DNA of 64,000 bases from a virus, in the IMG/VR virus record IMGVR_UViG_3300042924_004713, positions 62,001-126,000 of that record; one strand, 5' to 3'. Made by a program: the position numbers and the translations under genes. The notes beneath the pieces were generated by a model. It searched no databases. It saw only the letters and a list, made by a program, of their open reading frames with translations, and was not told where the DNA came from. Of the stretch, positions 54,531-64,000 are shown in pieces (within the stretch, counting starts at the first letter, position 1; the number at the start of each line of letters is the position of its first letter).

Positions 54531-55913
54531 TTACTTGATCATTACAATTGCTTCAACAATGCCTTCATCGGGGGATTTTTTGTCTGCAAGAGCGCGACCA
54601 ATTGTGTTAAATGCTGTGGCTTCACCTGGAAGTGCAGCTCTAGCAAGTCCGCTGCCTGCTGAAACAAGGCGATCGCCTTTGTTGATAGTGCCAACGCAGC
54701 GTACTGGCACACGACCTGTGACTGCCACTGGGGGGTGAGTGTCGTCATCGCCTGCGCCGCCGTTCATTAGGAAGGCTGCACGAGTACTTATGACTCCAAA
54801 AACATTTTCTGATAGCTCTAATTTAGCAATAGTGATTTCTTTGGTGCCACCTAGTTCTACAACTGTACCAGGTTCCAACACTTCATCAGCAGCAAAACGT
54901 TCTGCAACGTCAGCATAAAGTGCTGTGGTAGCAGTTGCAAACACTCGGTTAAAATAGTTGCTGGCTGAGCCAATATTACCAACCGCGTTGGTTCCAGACT
55001 TTGTGATTGAAGACACTGAAAAGTTTGCAAACACAGCAGCAGCATTAGCACCATCAAGTGTAAGCACTGTGGTAGTCACACCACCATCATTTACTCTAAA
55101 CACAATGTTACCATCTTGTGTTTGGTTGTCAACTTGTACAGTGGTGCCACTTACACTGACTCTGAAGTCGCTGTCGCTACCAACTGTGAATCCTGAATCA
55201 GTTAGAACGCCCAAAGTGGTGCTCATGGTTTGACCTGTACCACTATTGCGTATAAATCCTGTGCTGGCCACACCATTCAGCAACACTGCGTTGGCAGCGG
55301 TGCCTTGGAACAGTGGAGTCTGACCGTTTACTGTACTGGCCAAATTTAAACCAGGTTTAATAGTAGCAAATCCAGGTACCCCAGCACCAGCAGGTGTAAA
55401 TTCTGCGTCTGCGCTGATAATGCCAACCACAGCGTCAGAGATTGTGAGTTCAATCACAGTGTGAGTGATACCAGCAGGAGTGTCAGTGATAGTAGCAGGC
55501 ACAGCGCCTGTTGTACCACCGCCGCCTGTGCTTTGAGGACCAACTAGAATAAAGGCCGAGCCGTTGTAGACTTTGAGCTGCTGATTGGTGATATCATACC
55601 AAAGGTCACCAGTGACATTACTTGATGGCTGAGTGGTAGACGCTGTGGCTGCACTGATGGTTTTAAATGTGGTGCCGTTGTAGACTTTGAGCAAATTATT
55701 GGATTTGTCCCACCAAAGCTGACCAGTCAGCGGATTGCCAGGAGGACTGATAGCAGCCGAATTCTCCAGCAAGTGTACAAAGTTAGTGTCGAGGAATTCC
55801 CCGTAACCTGCATAGTTTTTACCAACCAAAACCATGCTGCTTGACGTGTTAATTGTACCATCTGCGATAGTTGCAAATGGAGTACCGTCGGTTAGATTAA
55901 TCTGATAAGCCAT
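54531..55913 (-). CDS. Tail-fibre-like structural protein with C-terminal peptidase/chaperone-like domain
   Basis: A 460-residue protein. Two N-terminal repeats GQLWWDKSNNLLKVYNGTTFK and GDLWYDITNQQLKVYNGSAF (about 60-120) are the W-x-D...KVYNG motif common in phage fibres. Middle part is beta-helical. The C-terminal ADVAERFAADEVLEPGTVVEL... VTGRVPVRCVGTINKGD resembles domains at the ends of tail fibres that assist trimerisation. A CATAAATA late box lies upstream on the minus strand (55966-55959). Confidence 0.7.
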   Translation of the reverse strand: MAYQINLTDGTPFATIADGTINTSSSMVLVGKNYAGYGEFLDTNFVHLLENSAAISPPGNPLTGQLWWDKSNNLLKVYNGTTFKTISAATASTTQPSSNVTGDLWYDITNQQLKVYNGSAFILVGPQSTGGGGTTGAVPATITDTPAGITHTVIELTISDAVVGIISADAEFTPAGAGVPGFATIKPGLNLASTVNGQTPLFQGTAANAVLLNGVASTGFIRNSGTGQTMSTTLGVLTDSGFTVGSDSDFRVSVSGTTVQVDNQTQDGNIVFRVNDGGVTTTVLTLDGANAAAVFANFSVSSITKSGTNAVGNIGSASNYFNRVFATATTALYADVAERFAADEVLEPGTVVELGGTKEITIAKLELSENVFGVISTRAAFLMNGGAGDDDTHPPVAVTGRVPVRCVGTINKGDRLVSAGSGLARAALPGEATAFNTIGRALADKKSPDEGIVEAIVMIK

Positions 55914-55958
55914 GTTAGTCTACAGTCCTTTTAGTATTTAGCACCTTTAATCTGCTAA

Positions 55959-55966
55959 TATTTATG
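55959..55966 (-). promoter_or_regulatory. Late promoter box upstream of the tail-fibre-like gene
   Basis: CATAAATA on the minus strand, 45 bases before the gene start; one mismatch from the T4 late consensus. A second TAAATA lies nearer the start at about 55936-55941. Confidence 0.4.
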
Positions 55967-56567
55967 CGTTGCTGCTAAGGTTAGTTAGAGTTTGAATCCT
56001 TAGCGTGTAATCAATTTGTATCTGTCTGTTGAGACTCTTTTGTACCGGGTGGAAGATCACATGAGTAATCAAACGCAGATCTGTGGCACTGCCATTCCAG
56101 GTCTTGAGTCCAAGTTCGTCAAATACAAATTCTCCACTAAAGTTAGTGGAATTGTCAAAAGCCTGTTGTCCCGCGGGTTCACCGTAGTCAAGCAAACAGG
56201 TTACTAAAATATCAGTGTAAAACTTACCCGGAGTATGAAGCACTGTCATGCGATTGTTCACAGGATCAGTGTTGTCTGCACTGGCATCATCCACAATTTT
56301 CTGGTAAGTTTGATTGTACAAGCTGGCGTTTTGGCCCACGGTGTTTGGAGGCAAATAGGTAATCACTCCAGTGGGATCCACTGAACTACCGCCGTTACCA
56401 AAAGCCATTTGATAGATATATCCAGTGTTTCTATCAGCTAGTGTTTGCGCCATGCCTACTGAGATATTTTCGTAGTGAATAGCGTTGTGTTTGTCTACAA
56501 ACACTTCTTGTGTTCTGGGGTCAAAAATCTTGAGAAACCCGTCAATTTTGAACTGTCCGTTGGTCAT
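55962..56567 (-). CDS. Virion structural protein (hypothetical)
   Basis: A 201-residue protein. FKIDGFLKIFDPRTQEVFVDKHNAIHYEN at the start and FGNGGSSVDPTGVITYLPPN in the middle are typical of a conserved marine T4-like structural protein of unknown role. Beta-rich with a C-terminal amphipathic strand. Start coupled by ATGA to the small gene upstream. Confidence 0.65.
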   Translation of the reverse strand: MTNGQFKIDGFLKIFDPRTQEVFVDKHNAIHYENISVGMAQTLADRNTGYIYQMAFGNGGSSVDPTGVITYLPPNTVGQNASLYNQTYQKIVDDASADNTDPVNNRMTVLHTPGKFYTDILVTCLLDYGEPAGQQAFDNSTNFSGEFVFDELGLKTWNGSATDLRLITHVIFHPVQKSLNRQIQIDYTLRIQTLTNLSSNA

Positions 56568-56713
56568 GCTCTGCCCTCGTGATATACCTGCTTGGTGTTG
56601 GGATCATGAATTCTCACGAATTCGTCCACATGCACCTTGCCGCTGTCATTGGGACGTTTTTCAACCTCTTTGGGATCAGGCGCTGCGCCGGTATTGTTTG
56701 TCTGTGTTTCCAT
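56564..56713 (-). CDS. Small structural-operon protein
   Basis: A 49-residue protein: disordered acidic start (ETQTNNTGAAPDPKEVEKRP) then VHVDEFVRIHDPNTKQVYHEGRA, whose FVRIHDPNTKQV parallels LKIFDPRTQEV of the next protein, so the two may share an ancestral motif. TAAATATA lies eight bases before the ATG region, a late-type box. ATGA overlap downstream. Confidence 0.6.
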   Translation of the reverse strand: METQTNNTGAAPDPKEVEKRPNDSGKVHVDEFVRIHDPNTKQVYHEGRA

Positions 56714-56751
56714 GATCGTATATTTAGCTATGTTAAATCCAGTGGCTTTGC

Positions 56752-59700
56752 TTACTCGTCATTCCTTAAGAACTTAGCAGCTGACGTGTTTTGCAACTGC
56801 AAAGGCACACCGTCGCTTGGCTCAAATGCACCAGGCTGATACCAGCTTTGAGCACGCTTAACTGCTAGAGTCACCAAGCGTCCAGCAGCTGGTGCATCAT
56901 AGAAGCGCACTGTGGCTGGATTAGCATTTAGGAACTGATAAGCAGTTGGAGGCTGTATTATACCGCCCACACTCACAATCAAGGCCTCGAGCCATTCAGT
57001 GCTGTCTATTCCAGTCAAGTTAATATTTGGTGCTGTGAACTGTACCTGAGATCCATTGGCTTTGACACTGGTTTGTACCACATAGTCTTGATAACCACCA
57101 CCTGACAATAGATTCTCTCTACCTATGTTGTACACCAAATCTCCTGCAAAATGATTGGCTATGGCAGTGCCAGCAGTACCTCGTAGCAGTCCGGATAGAG
57201 TGTTGTTTTCTAGATCGCGATATCTAAACGCAATACGCTCACCATTGATAGTTACCACACCAAGATAGTTTGCTGGTATATTTGGTTCACCGCAGGCCAA
57301 TACATTTTCAACATAAATTATGTCATCGTCCACTGAAAGATCACTTAACAACCTTGTGGTAGTGTTATCAGTGATACGATATGTAAGCTGCACGCCGCGC
57401 ATGTCTTGGAAAATACGGAAAGCCATGGCATTGGGAACTATTTGATTGGTATACAGCGTGGCCACAACAACATCAGTGACTGCAATAGGACCAGACAGCA
57501 GTTCTAGATAAGTGGTTGGGTCGCCTGATTCAACGTCAGAAACCACTGTGTAATCAAGTCCCGGGAACAACAGTCGTCCATTCAGGCTTACTATCATTCT
57601 TTCAGATTCTTGCACTGGTCTACGTAGATCAAAGTCGTTTTCTTGAACAGTGATACCCTCGCTGAAGTCAAAACTTCCTGGTTCATTGTTCACTGACCCC
57701 GAGTCAAATGGCAGAAAATCAAAACCTTCGCTGGCTATGGCTCCCTTGGTGATAGGTCCAACCCAGACAATCTGCACAATATTCTGTTGACTGGTATCGT
57801 TGTATGTTGTGACTGAAACCACATCTCCTGGGAACACACCAAACGATCCACTAGGTCTAAATGTGATTTGATTACCAGAAATAATGTAATCAGCGCGAGT
57901 GTTTACACAAATCAGCACTCTATCACCGATGTTGGGCACATAGCTAAGAATAATTGATCGTCTGCTGAATCCATCCCATGGAACCACAGTGAAATCGCTG
58001 CCTAGTACCTGCGGTACATCATTCACGTATACATTAACTTCATTATCAGCTACAAGACCCTGACTGTATCCACCACGCTCTGGAAACAAGAATTCTGCAC
58101 TGCTACCATCACCATACCATTCAATACCTTGGCTTGGTCTAGCTCTAAAACCATTTACTGTAACGTAAGCGTTGTTGGGGTTAGATCCCTGTAGGCTGTT
58201 GGTTAGTGTATAGGTCAGCTGTGCTGTGGAACTTGGTGATAGTTCTGCAATCGTAAAGGTCTGAACTGTGGGCAAACTCCAGGAATATTGTGGAGTCTGG
58301 AAGCCCATTACAGTTAGATTAACAGCATCCAAGCTGGTTAATATCACGGAAAAATTGATTCGTGTTATAGTTGGAGCTATGGATTCAAAAGTGTAATCTG
58401 TGGTTGGTAGCAAACGTGTGCCGTTGACAAAGATTACCAGTTCATAAATGTCGCTGAACTTGACTGGAATCTCAAGCTGAGTACCGATGTCTGCTCCATT
58501 GTAGTTGGCTCGTAGCAGTTGATTACCGCCCCCAACTTCATAGATATTGATTACCAATAGATCATCATCATTGACTCCACTTAGAACTGTGATAGTTTGA
58601 TTTACCCAATCCACGGTGTATTGACTAGGTGCAAGATCACTAGACAACAGGCTACTGCCATTTGGTCCTGCATTGCTTACACGTATCGCGGCAGGATAAA
58701 TTTCATGCGTTTGATACTGTGCAATCTGTGCCCAACTGATTGTAGAATCAGCACTGTTGTAAGTCGCACGCAGTGACAAGATATCAAAGCCGTGTCCTAG
58801 TCCATTCCAATCTGATCCTGGTCGGACATACACACGAAAGTCCATGGTATCAAATTCACTGCCAGGCACTAGCTCTTCTGGTGCATGACTTGAATAGGTA
58901 TCAACAAATGCACCACCATCAACCACAACATCATTCACACCAGTGCCAAGATATTGGTCTATGAATTCACTTTCATATACACTGTCAATCAGTGTTTCAC
59001 TGTAGGTTGGGAGACCGCTGGCATCAAAGTCTAGATTATCCCATGGAGTCATGTCAAATGGCCCGCGGTCAAAGCCAGTGTCTTGATTGAAATTCAGACC
59101 TTTGACTTGTACACCTGGATAATCAGTACCAGTGATAAGCAGTGGAAGCTCACGTCCTGGTTGATCTGCCAATGCCACATAGTAACCCATGGTACGATCA
59201 ACACCACTAAGCTCGCCAACCGGCACTAAAATCCAGTCCTCAGGAATGAATTCTGCTGTGTTGACGCCGGTGCTATCAGGACTGTCAGCTTCCCAGATGC
59301 GTCCTCCAAAGCGTACCAATTGACCATTGTCAAATGTTATGTTTGGTTGCCATTCTTCAATATTGCTTTCGTACTGGTATCTGTCATATTTCAATGTGGT
59401 CTTAATACTACGCACTAGACCATTGTTTAATATAGCAATGGCCTTGGCACCAGTACCGTTACCGCCGGTTATAGTCACACTTGGAGTGGTCAAGTATCCC
59501 TCACCAGGATCTGTTACCACTAGGCTATTCACCTGTCCAGCACTGTTGATAACTGCAATGGCTGTGGCATTGCGTACAGCCACGCCAGATATGGTCACTG
59601 TGGGTGCAGTGGTGTAACCTGTGCCACCAGTAACTAGAATCAACTCCTGCAGTTCTAATTTGTAGTTGTCAAACCACTGGTCATAGGGCTGTGTTTGCCA

Positions 59701-62700
59701 TATGATATTGTTGCTGGCAGCATCACTGGGCGAATTTTCAACATCTGTAAGTATTGGACTGATGTATTCTTGCAAACTTGCATTGTAGTAAGCAGGGATA
59801 TCAAAGTCGGCTATATCACCATTGAACAGATCTTGTCCAGCATACTTTAGGTTAAATTCTCTAATCTGTACATGATAAGGCTTGACCTCAGACAGGTAGT
59901 CTAGCACAAAGTCTTGGTTATCTCGTCTGTAGGTTTGATATGGCAACAGTTCACGAATGTTGTGTTGCACATCAATCAGACTGGTTTTCATCAACCAGTC
60001 CGGTGTTAACTGCTCGGTCAAGATGTAGTTAAACATTAGAATCAGCAGATTGTTTCTTTCAATCAACAATTCATCAATGAAAAGTTCTTGATTGATACCT
60101 TGAATAATTTTGCGTGTTTCGGCTTGAGGTGCTTGATCAAAGTATTGAGCATCAAACACTTCACCGTCAAAGCCTAATCTACCCAATTGATAATCATAGA
60201 TGGCAGGTGATATTTTGATAGTACCATCCTGCAGACCCACACGATTCCATCCTGAATCCAACAGCTGATATACTTCAAACTTGCCCTGGCTATTAGCAGT
60301 GACCAATGCCACTGTGCCCACTGCTACCTGTTGTGCTATCAATGCAGCATATGATGGGACTTCAATTGCAGGAGTTGTGTCTGGATTGAACCCAGGCGCA
60401 TACCAGTTGATATAATCCCAGTATTCATTGGTACGATAATTTTGTACTCTGATCAGTCGCAGACTGTAGATGTTGTTTTCAAATATGGTTTCATAGATGG
60501 TCCATCTACCATTGTTGTTGCTGTCGCTGAGCACAAGATACCTGTAGCCCACTGGTACAATAAGAATATTTTGCCAGCTGAGTTCTTCAAGGTTAGCAAC
60601 TTCTTGATTCCAATTCGTAACTAGAATATTGCCCACTGTGGTCTGTTGCAATGGCACAGGCTCTTCGCTGTTGAGCAAGGTCAAGTTACGACTTTCTGCA
60701 ATAGGATACAGTGCCAACACACTATTGGTTCTGTCAATGTAGTTTTGCAGCGCACGGAATCTATCCACGAACATGCTTTGGCGTGGACGGAATTGAACAC
60801 CATATTTCTCTGCCACGGTCAAACTAGGATCTGGCACGGAGAGACCACTTTGATCTTCACCAGCAAAGCTATCCTGTAGTTTGCGATACAGCGGTGGAGT
60901 TAAGAACGCATCTGCTTTGCCCTGGGCCAGCAGCTGGAACTCAGTGTGGATATTATCAGTATTGGGAGTTTGATCAAATTCAATATGAATGATAGTGTCA
61001 AACGCCTTGATATAACTGCTACAGTTGTACAAGGCCACAGTGCTAGAGTTCAGTGGTGCCATGAATGGAATACCACTGGCAATTGGATTGGCCAAATATT
61101 GCGCGATTGCCACTGTGCTTAGAGTTTTATTACCTGTGGTTGGTAATGTGTCTATGCCTCTGACCCAGAAATAATAATTTGACACAAACACATTGTTTTG
61201 TGTTAGTGCGGTTGTTACTGTGTAGTCAATAAAGTTCAAGGGCGTACCAGGACCAGTGTAGTTGGCTGGTGGTACTGTGCTTTCTACCCACTGATAGATA
61301 TCAACACGACTGCCAGGAAATATCTGTCCCCACTTACGACTTGCATACGCAAGCTCATCTTGAGTGACGTCAAGATATCTGACACTGCTGGTATCCCACC
61401 AGATTTGCCCCACATGATTTTTGCCCCAACTATTGCCCTGCACACTGGTAAGTCCAGTGTTGTAGAAAGCCGGATCGTTTGTTGAAACATAATCAATATT
61501 TTGTCTTGCGGCGCCTAGGACTTTGCCCTGTTGCGGATTGAAGAAGTCAAGAAACTGTGTTCTAGGACTTTGTAATCTATCATACAGCAGTGCATTGTTG
61601 ATACTATAGATATCAACAGCAGGCACTTGTTCACGTTTGGCTACCCAGCTAGGAGTTCGATCAGCATTGATAAATGCTGACATCGCACCATTGTTTGTAG
61701 TGGTACTTACTGTGGCGTTTGGTGATCCTACTAGAGTATATGCCCAGGCCTGACTCACGCTTTCTCCAAATCGTTCAGCTGTGGTACTTTCAGGCGAATA
61801 CAGTTGTTGGCCAAAGTTAAACAGTCCTGGATTCAACGAAGAAGGATTTACTGATGGCAAGTAGTCAAATTCATACACCACACCAGATTGATGTAGATCA
61901 GTATAAAAAGTGGTGCTTCCCGAATCAAAGAAAGTGGTGCCATTGTCAAAAGTAACGTTCAAATGCGCTGTACCACCAGGAGCACCTATTATCACGTCTT
62001 CTTGTGCTGATGTTAGTGACCATCCAAAGTTAGCACCATCGGTGGGATAAGGACTGCTTAAAGTTTGACTAAACTCAAAGCTGTTGAATCCTAGGTCACC
62101 ATATGCTGTGCCAATGGCACCTGGTAACACAGACAATCTGTTGTAAGGTGTTGTAGCAGCCTCGTTAATTACGTCAATCACCAACAGACCACTAGATGTT
62201 ACTGCCGCAGTTACATTGGGTATACCACTGTTGACAATAGCATTGGCTAGTCCTGCAACTGTGTTGTTTGGTGCCGCAGGTACAGCGATTTCTTGATAGT
62301 TTATCTGTAGAGTATGGCCAGCAGTCAACACAGGGTTTGCCACGGTGCTGGTTATTGTGCCATAGGTTAAAGGTTGATTCACAAACATCTTTACCGAACC
62401 AGCCTGTGGTACTTGGCTTGCTTGGCTATCATAAGGACTGCCAACTGCTAGTTGACTATCACTCAACACAAACTGCACACTATGACCAAATTCTGCACGT
62501 TCTTGTGGAATGTCGCTTTCAAGTTTGTGTACAGGTCTAAAGAAGTTTGCTTCAATTTCAACAACATCACCAATATTCAACGGTTGATTAACGGTCACAC
62601 TAATTGGAGCTTCAGGACTCACTGAATAGTTCACGGTATAGGTATTGTTTCTTAGTGTGCCATACTGTGCAGTGTTATTAAGGAATTCACCGTTGACCTT

Positions 62701-64000
62701 AACCGACACCGGCAGAGTCAATGGAGCTGCTGTGGTAAAGGTTGTAGGTGCTGTGGTAGCTGTGGTAATAATACGACTTTCTACATCTCGGTTAAAGTAA
62801 TATACAGAACCAGCTCTAAACGTCCCGTTGATATTTTCGTTAGGACATCCAATGGCCAGTTGTCTGCCATCATGACTTGTCGCAACTGAAGCACCAAATT
62901 TAGCGTCTGATGCCAGCCCTGGTCTAGTTAGAACTTGGCATAGTTGATAGTATGTTGGAGCATACGCCATTATGGTAGCACCAATAGCAGGTGAGTTTAC
63001 AAATACCAAATCATAATCATTTAGTGTGCTGTCAGGCAATGAGCTATCGCTCTTAAGCCATTCGTAATCAATCTTAGGACGTTGAACAGTGCCATTGACT
63101 TCTACTCGTACTGAATTGATATTTGTGGCAGTAAACAATGATTCTCTAACTGCAAATCGATCAGTGACTGACAGGCGTCCTCCTGACACTGTGTAGTCTA
63201 AAATAGCACCAGCAAAGCTAACATCAGTTACAGTGATAACACAGTCTTCAGCAGGACTTGAGCCACCAATTTGAGTGCCTTTAATGGTCAACACTTCACC
63301 AATACTGTAGTTTGTGCCAGCGTTTAATAGATCAACAGAATAAAGACCACGCACAACTTCAACGTCCCACAAAGCACTAGTGCCAAGACCAGTTGTGGTG
63401 CTGGCAGTGATATTATAATATTCCTGGAAATCCAACTGCACTGACTGACGTCTTGATATTACCACAGTTTGATTTTTACTTGGTGCTGTAAAGAACTCAA
63501 TAAAACTACCAGTAGCAGAATAATCAATATTCAGTCTTTGAGGTAATCCAGATACCACCACTTCAAGTTGTTGTACATTATCATACTGTATGGTAACAGT
63601 AGAGAATCTACGTGTGGTACCAGTGGTAGGATATGATATAGACTGCGTGGGCACTGGCACTTGACCATATGCATACACTCGGTTCAACTCAGGTGCGCCA
63701 ACATACAACCAACGTTCATCGCCACTCATGGCCAGACTGCTACCAAATTTTGCAGGACCAGGCTGATCTAGTCCCAATAACAATTGGCTTACAGTGAAAG
63801 CCTCAAAGTCGCCGTTGTAATTAATGATTGCGGTATAACCAACGTCTGACAGACTATTAGGAGCACCCACTGCACCCCAAAGATTGTTGCCCACAGTCAT
63901 TGTTGCACCAAAATTACTGACTTGGGCTGCATTCAGGCTGATTGAACCACCATCTTGTAATGTGCCGGCAGGATTTACTCCATATTGGAACACAATGCCA
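56752..64000 (-). CDS. Giant virion structural protein with FG-GAP-like repeats (5' end outside window)
   Basis: At least 2413 residues; the frame is open to the window edge, so the true start is probably further right. Five FG-GAP-like blades are in the first ~760 residues, each with FG-x-S... then aiGsP/GAP (for example FGSSLAMSGDERWLYVGAPE, FGWSLTSAQEDVIIGAPGG), the beta-propeller of integrin alpha chains. Later come GTGYTTAPTVTISG and GEGYLTTPSVTITGG repeats and many beta domains ending around VSVGGIIQPPTAYQF. Probably a baseplate or tail-spike scaffold; T4-like marine phages have proteins of this size. Late-expressed. Confidence 0.8.
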   Translation of the reverse strand, partial: GIVFQYGVNPAGTLQDGGSISLNAAQVSNFGATMTVGNNLWGAVGAPNSLSDVGYTAIINYNGDFEAFTVSQLLLGLDQPGPAKFGSSLAMSGDERWLYVGAPELNRVYAYGQVPVPTQSISYPTTGTTRRFSTVTIQYDNVQQLEVVVSGLPQRLNIDYSATGSFIEFFTAPSKNQTVVISRRQSVQLDFQEYYNITASTTTGLGTSALWDVEVVRGLYSVDLLNAGTNYSIGEVLTIKGTQIGGSSPAEDCVITVTDVSFAGAILDYTVSGGRLSVTDRFAVRESLFTATNINSVRVEVNGTVQRPKIDYEWLKSDSSLPDSTLNDYDLVFVNSPAIGATIMAYAPTYYQLCQVLTRPGLASDAKFGASVATSHDGRQLAIGCPNENINGTFRAGSVYYFNRDVESRIITTATTAPTTFTTAAPLTLPVSVKVNGEFLNNTAQYGTLRNNTYTVNYSVSPEAPISVTVNQPLNIGDVVEIEANFFRPVHKLESDIPQERAEFGHSVQFVLSDSQLAVGSPYDSQASQVPQAGSVKMFVNQPLTYGTITSTVANPVLTAGHTLQINYQEIAVPAAPNNTVAGLANAIVNSGIPNVTAAVTSSGLLVIDVINEAATTPYNRLSVLPGAIGTAYGDLGFNSFEFSQTLSSPYPTDGANFGWSLTSAQEDVIIGAPGGTAHLNVTFDNGTTFFDSGSTTFYTDLHQSGVVYEFDYLPSVNPSSLNPGLFNFGQQLYSPESTTAERFGESVSQAWAYTLVGSPNATVSTTTNNGAMSAFINADRTPSWVAKREQVPAVDIYSINNALLYDRLQSPRTQFLDFFNPQQGKVLGAARQNIDYVSTNDPAFYNTGLTSVQGNSWGKNHVGQIWWDTSSVRYLDVTQDELAYASRKWGQIFPGSRVDIYQWVESTVPPANYTGPGTPLNFIDYTVTTALTQNNVFVSNYYFWVRGIDTLPTTGNKTLSTVAIAQYLANPIASGIPFMAPLNSSTVALYNCSSYIKAFDTIIHIEFDQTPNTDNIHTEFQLLAQGKADAFLTPPLYRKLQDSFAGEDQSGLSVPDPSLTVAEKYGVQFRPRQSMFVDRFRALQNYIDRTNSVLALYPIAESRNLTLLNSEEPVPLQQTTVGNILVTNWNQEVANLEELSWQNILIVPVGYRYLVLSDSNNNGRWTIYETIFENNIYSLRLIRVQNYRTNEYWDYINWYAPGFNPDTTPAIEVPSYAALIAQQVAVGTVALVTANSQGKFEVYQLLDSGWNRVGLQDGTIKISPAIYDYQLGRLGFDGEVFDAQYFDQAPQAETRKIIQGINQELFIDELLIERNNLLILMFNYILTEQLTPDWLMKTSLIDVQHNIRELLPYQTYRRDNQDFVLDYLSEVKPYHVQIREFNLKYAGQDLFNGDIADFDIPAYYNASLQEYISPILTDVENSPSDAASNNIIWQTQPYDQWFDNYKLELQELILVTGGTGYTTAPTVTISGVAVRNATAIAVINSAGQVNSLVVTDPGEGYLTTPSVTITGGNGTGAKAIAILNNGLVRSIKTTLKYDRYQYESNIEEWQPNITFDNGQLVRFGGRIWEADSPDSTGVNTAEFIPEDWILVPVGELSGVDRTMGYYVALADQPGRELPLLITGTDYPGVQVKGLNFNQDTGFDRGPFDMTPWDNLDFDASGLPTYSETLIDSVYESEFIDQYLGTGVNDVVVDGGAFVDTYSSHAPEELVPGSEFDTMDFRVYVRPGSDWNGLGHGFDILSLRATYNSADSTISWAQIAQYQTHEIYPAAIRVSNAGPNGSSLLSSDLAPSQYTVDWVNQTITVLSGVNDDDLLVINIYEVGGGNQLLRANYNGADIGTQLEIPVKFSDIYELVIFVNGTRLLPTTDYTFESIAPTITRINFSVILTSLDAVNLTVMGFQTPQYSWSLPTVQTFTIAELSPSSTAQLTYTLTNSLQGSNPNNAYVTVNGFRARPSQGIEWYGDGSSAEFLFPERGGYSQGLVADNEVNVYVNDVPQVLGSDFTVVPWDGFSRRSIILSYVPNIGDRVLICVNTRADYIISGNQITFRPSGSFGVFPGDVVSVTTYNDTSQQNIVQIVWVGPITKGAIASEGFDFLPFDSGSVNNEPGSFDFSEGITVQENDFDLRRPVQESERMIVSLNGRLLFPGLDYTVVSDVESGDPTTYLELLSGPIAVTDVVVATLYTNQIVPNAMAFRIFQDMRGVQLTYRITDNTTTRLLSDLSVDDDIIYVENVLACGEPNIPANYLGVVTINGERIAFRYRDLENNTLSGLLRGTAGTAIANHFAGDLVYNIGRENLLSGGGYQDYVVQTSVKANGSQVQFTAPNINLTGIDSTEWLEALIVSVGGIIQPPTAYQFLNANPATVRFYDAPAAGRLVTLAVKRAQSWYQPGAFEPSDGVPLQLQNTSAAKFLRNDE

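Overview
This window is from a large T4-like (tailed, myovirus-type) bacteriophage, not a bacterial chromosome. The evidence is a T4 RNase H-like nuclease remnant, many short overlapping genes, exact T4-type late promoter boxes (TATAAATA), ThyX, and a block of virion structural genes ending in a >2400-residue protein. No integrase, lysis cassette or replication core is visible, so this is an arm of a bigger genome. The likely host is a Gram-negative aquatic bacterium with PhoB control. A PQQ precursor peptide (pqqA) next to a phosphate porin and PstS makes a PQQ-using methylotroph (for example Methylophilaceae-like) a reasonable guess, but that is inference.

Layout. 1-2.2 kb: end of the nuclease gene, small conserved phage genes and a small-transcript locus. 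2.2-8.6 kb: translation island with 29 tRNA genes covering all 20 amino acids (including an initiator-like tRNA), small ORFs between them, and about 1.3 kb of strongly structured non-coding sequence around the first four tRNAs. It closes with a GGQ release-factor-like protein. 8.6-14.3 kb: pqqA (minus strand), tyrosine-phosphatase-like and calcineurin-like enzymes, a methyltransferase/B12-radical-SAM pair, an alpha/beta hydrolase and a Bfd-like [2Fe-2S] protein. 14.2-14.6 kb: a circularly permuted (two-piece) tmRNA. 14.8-21.2 kb: host-metabolism genes: pstS and an OprP-type porin behind a Pho-box-like repeat, groES-groEL, an RNA polymerase omega-like gene, and S-adenosylhomocysteine hydrolase. 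21.2-29.9 kb: small phage genes driven by a family of TTGACC-N17-TAnAAT promoters, a MoxR-like AAA+ ATPase and a VWA/metallopeptidase protein, and thyX.

29.9-53.5 kb: a 23-kb island with two SGNH-like hydrolases, a PIG-L deacetylase, a DegT aminotransferase, a sugar epimerase, several glycosyltransferase-like proteins, an amidinotransferase (a paralogue lies at 25 kb), a carbamoyltransferase and five CxxxCxxC radical SAM proteins, mostly coupled by 4-35 base overlaps. It looks like a pathway that builds and decorates a glycan or small molecule; its product is unknown and it is the best candidate for an undescribed system. 53.5-64 kb: minus-strand virion genes (tail fibre/neck-like proteins and a giant FG-GAP-containing protein that runs off the window). 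Everything here comes from reading the sequence; no database search was made.
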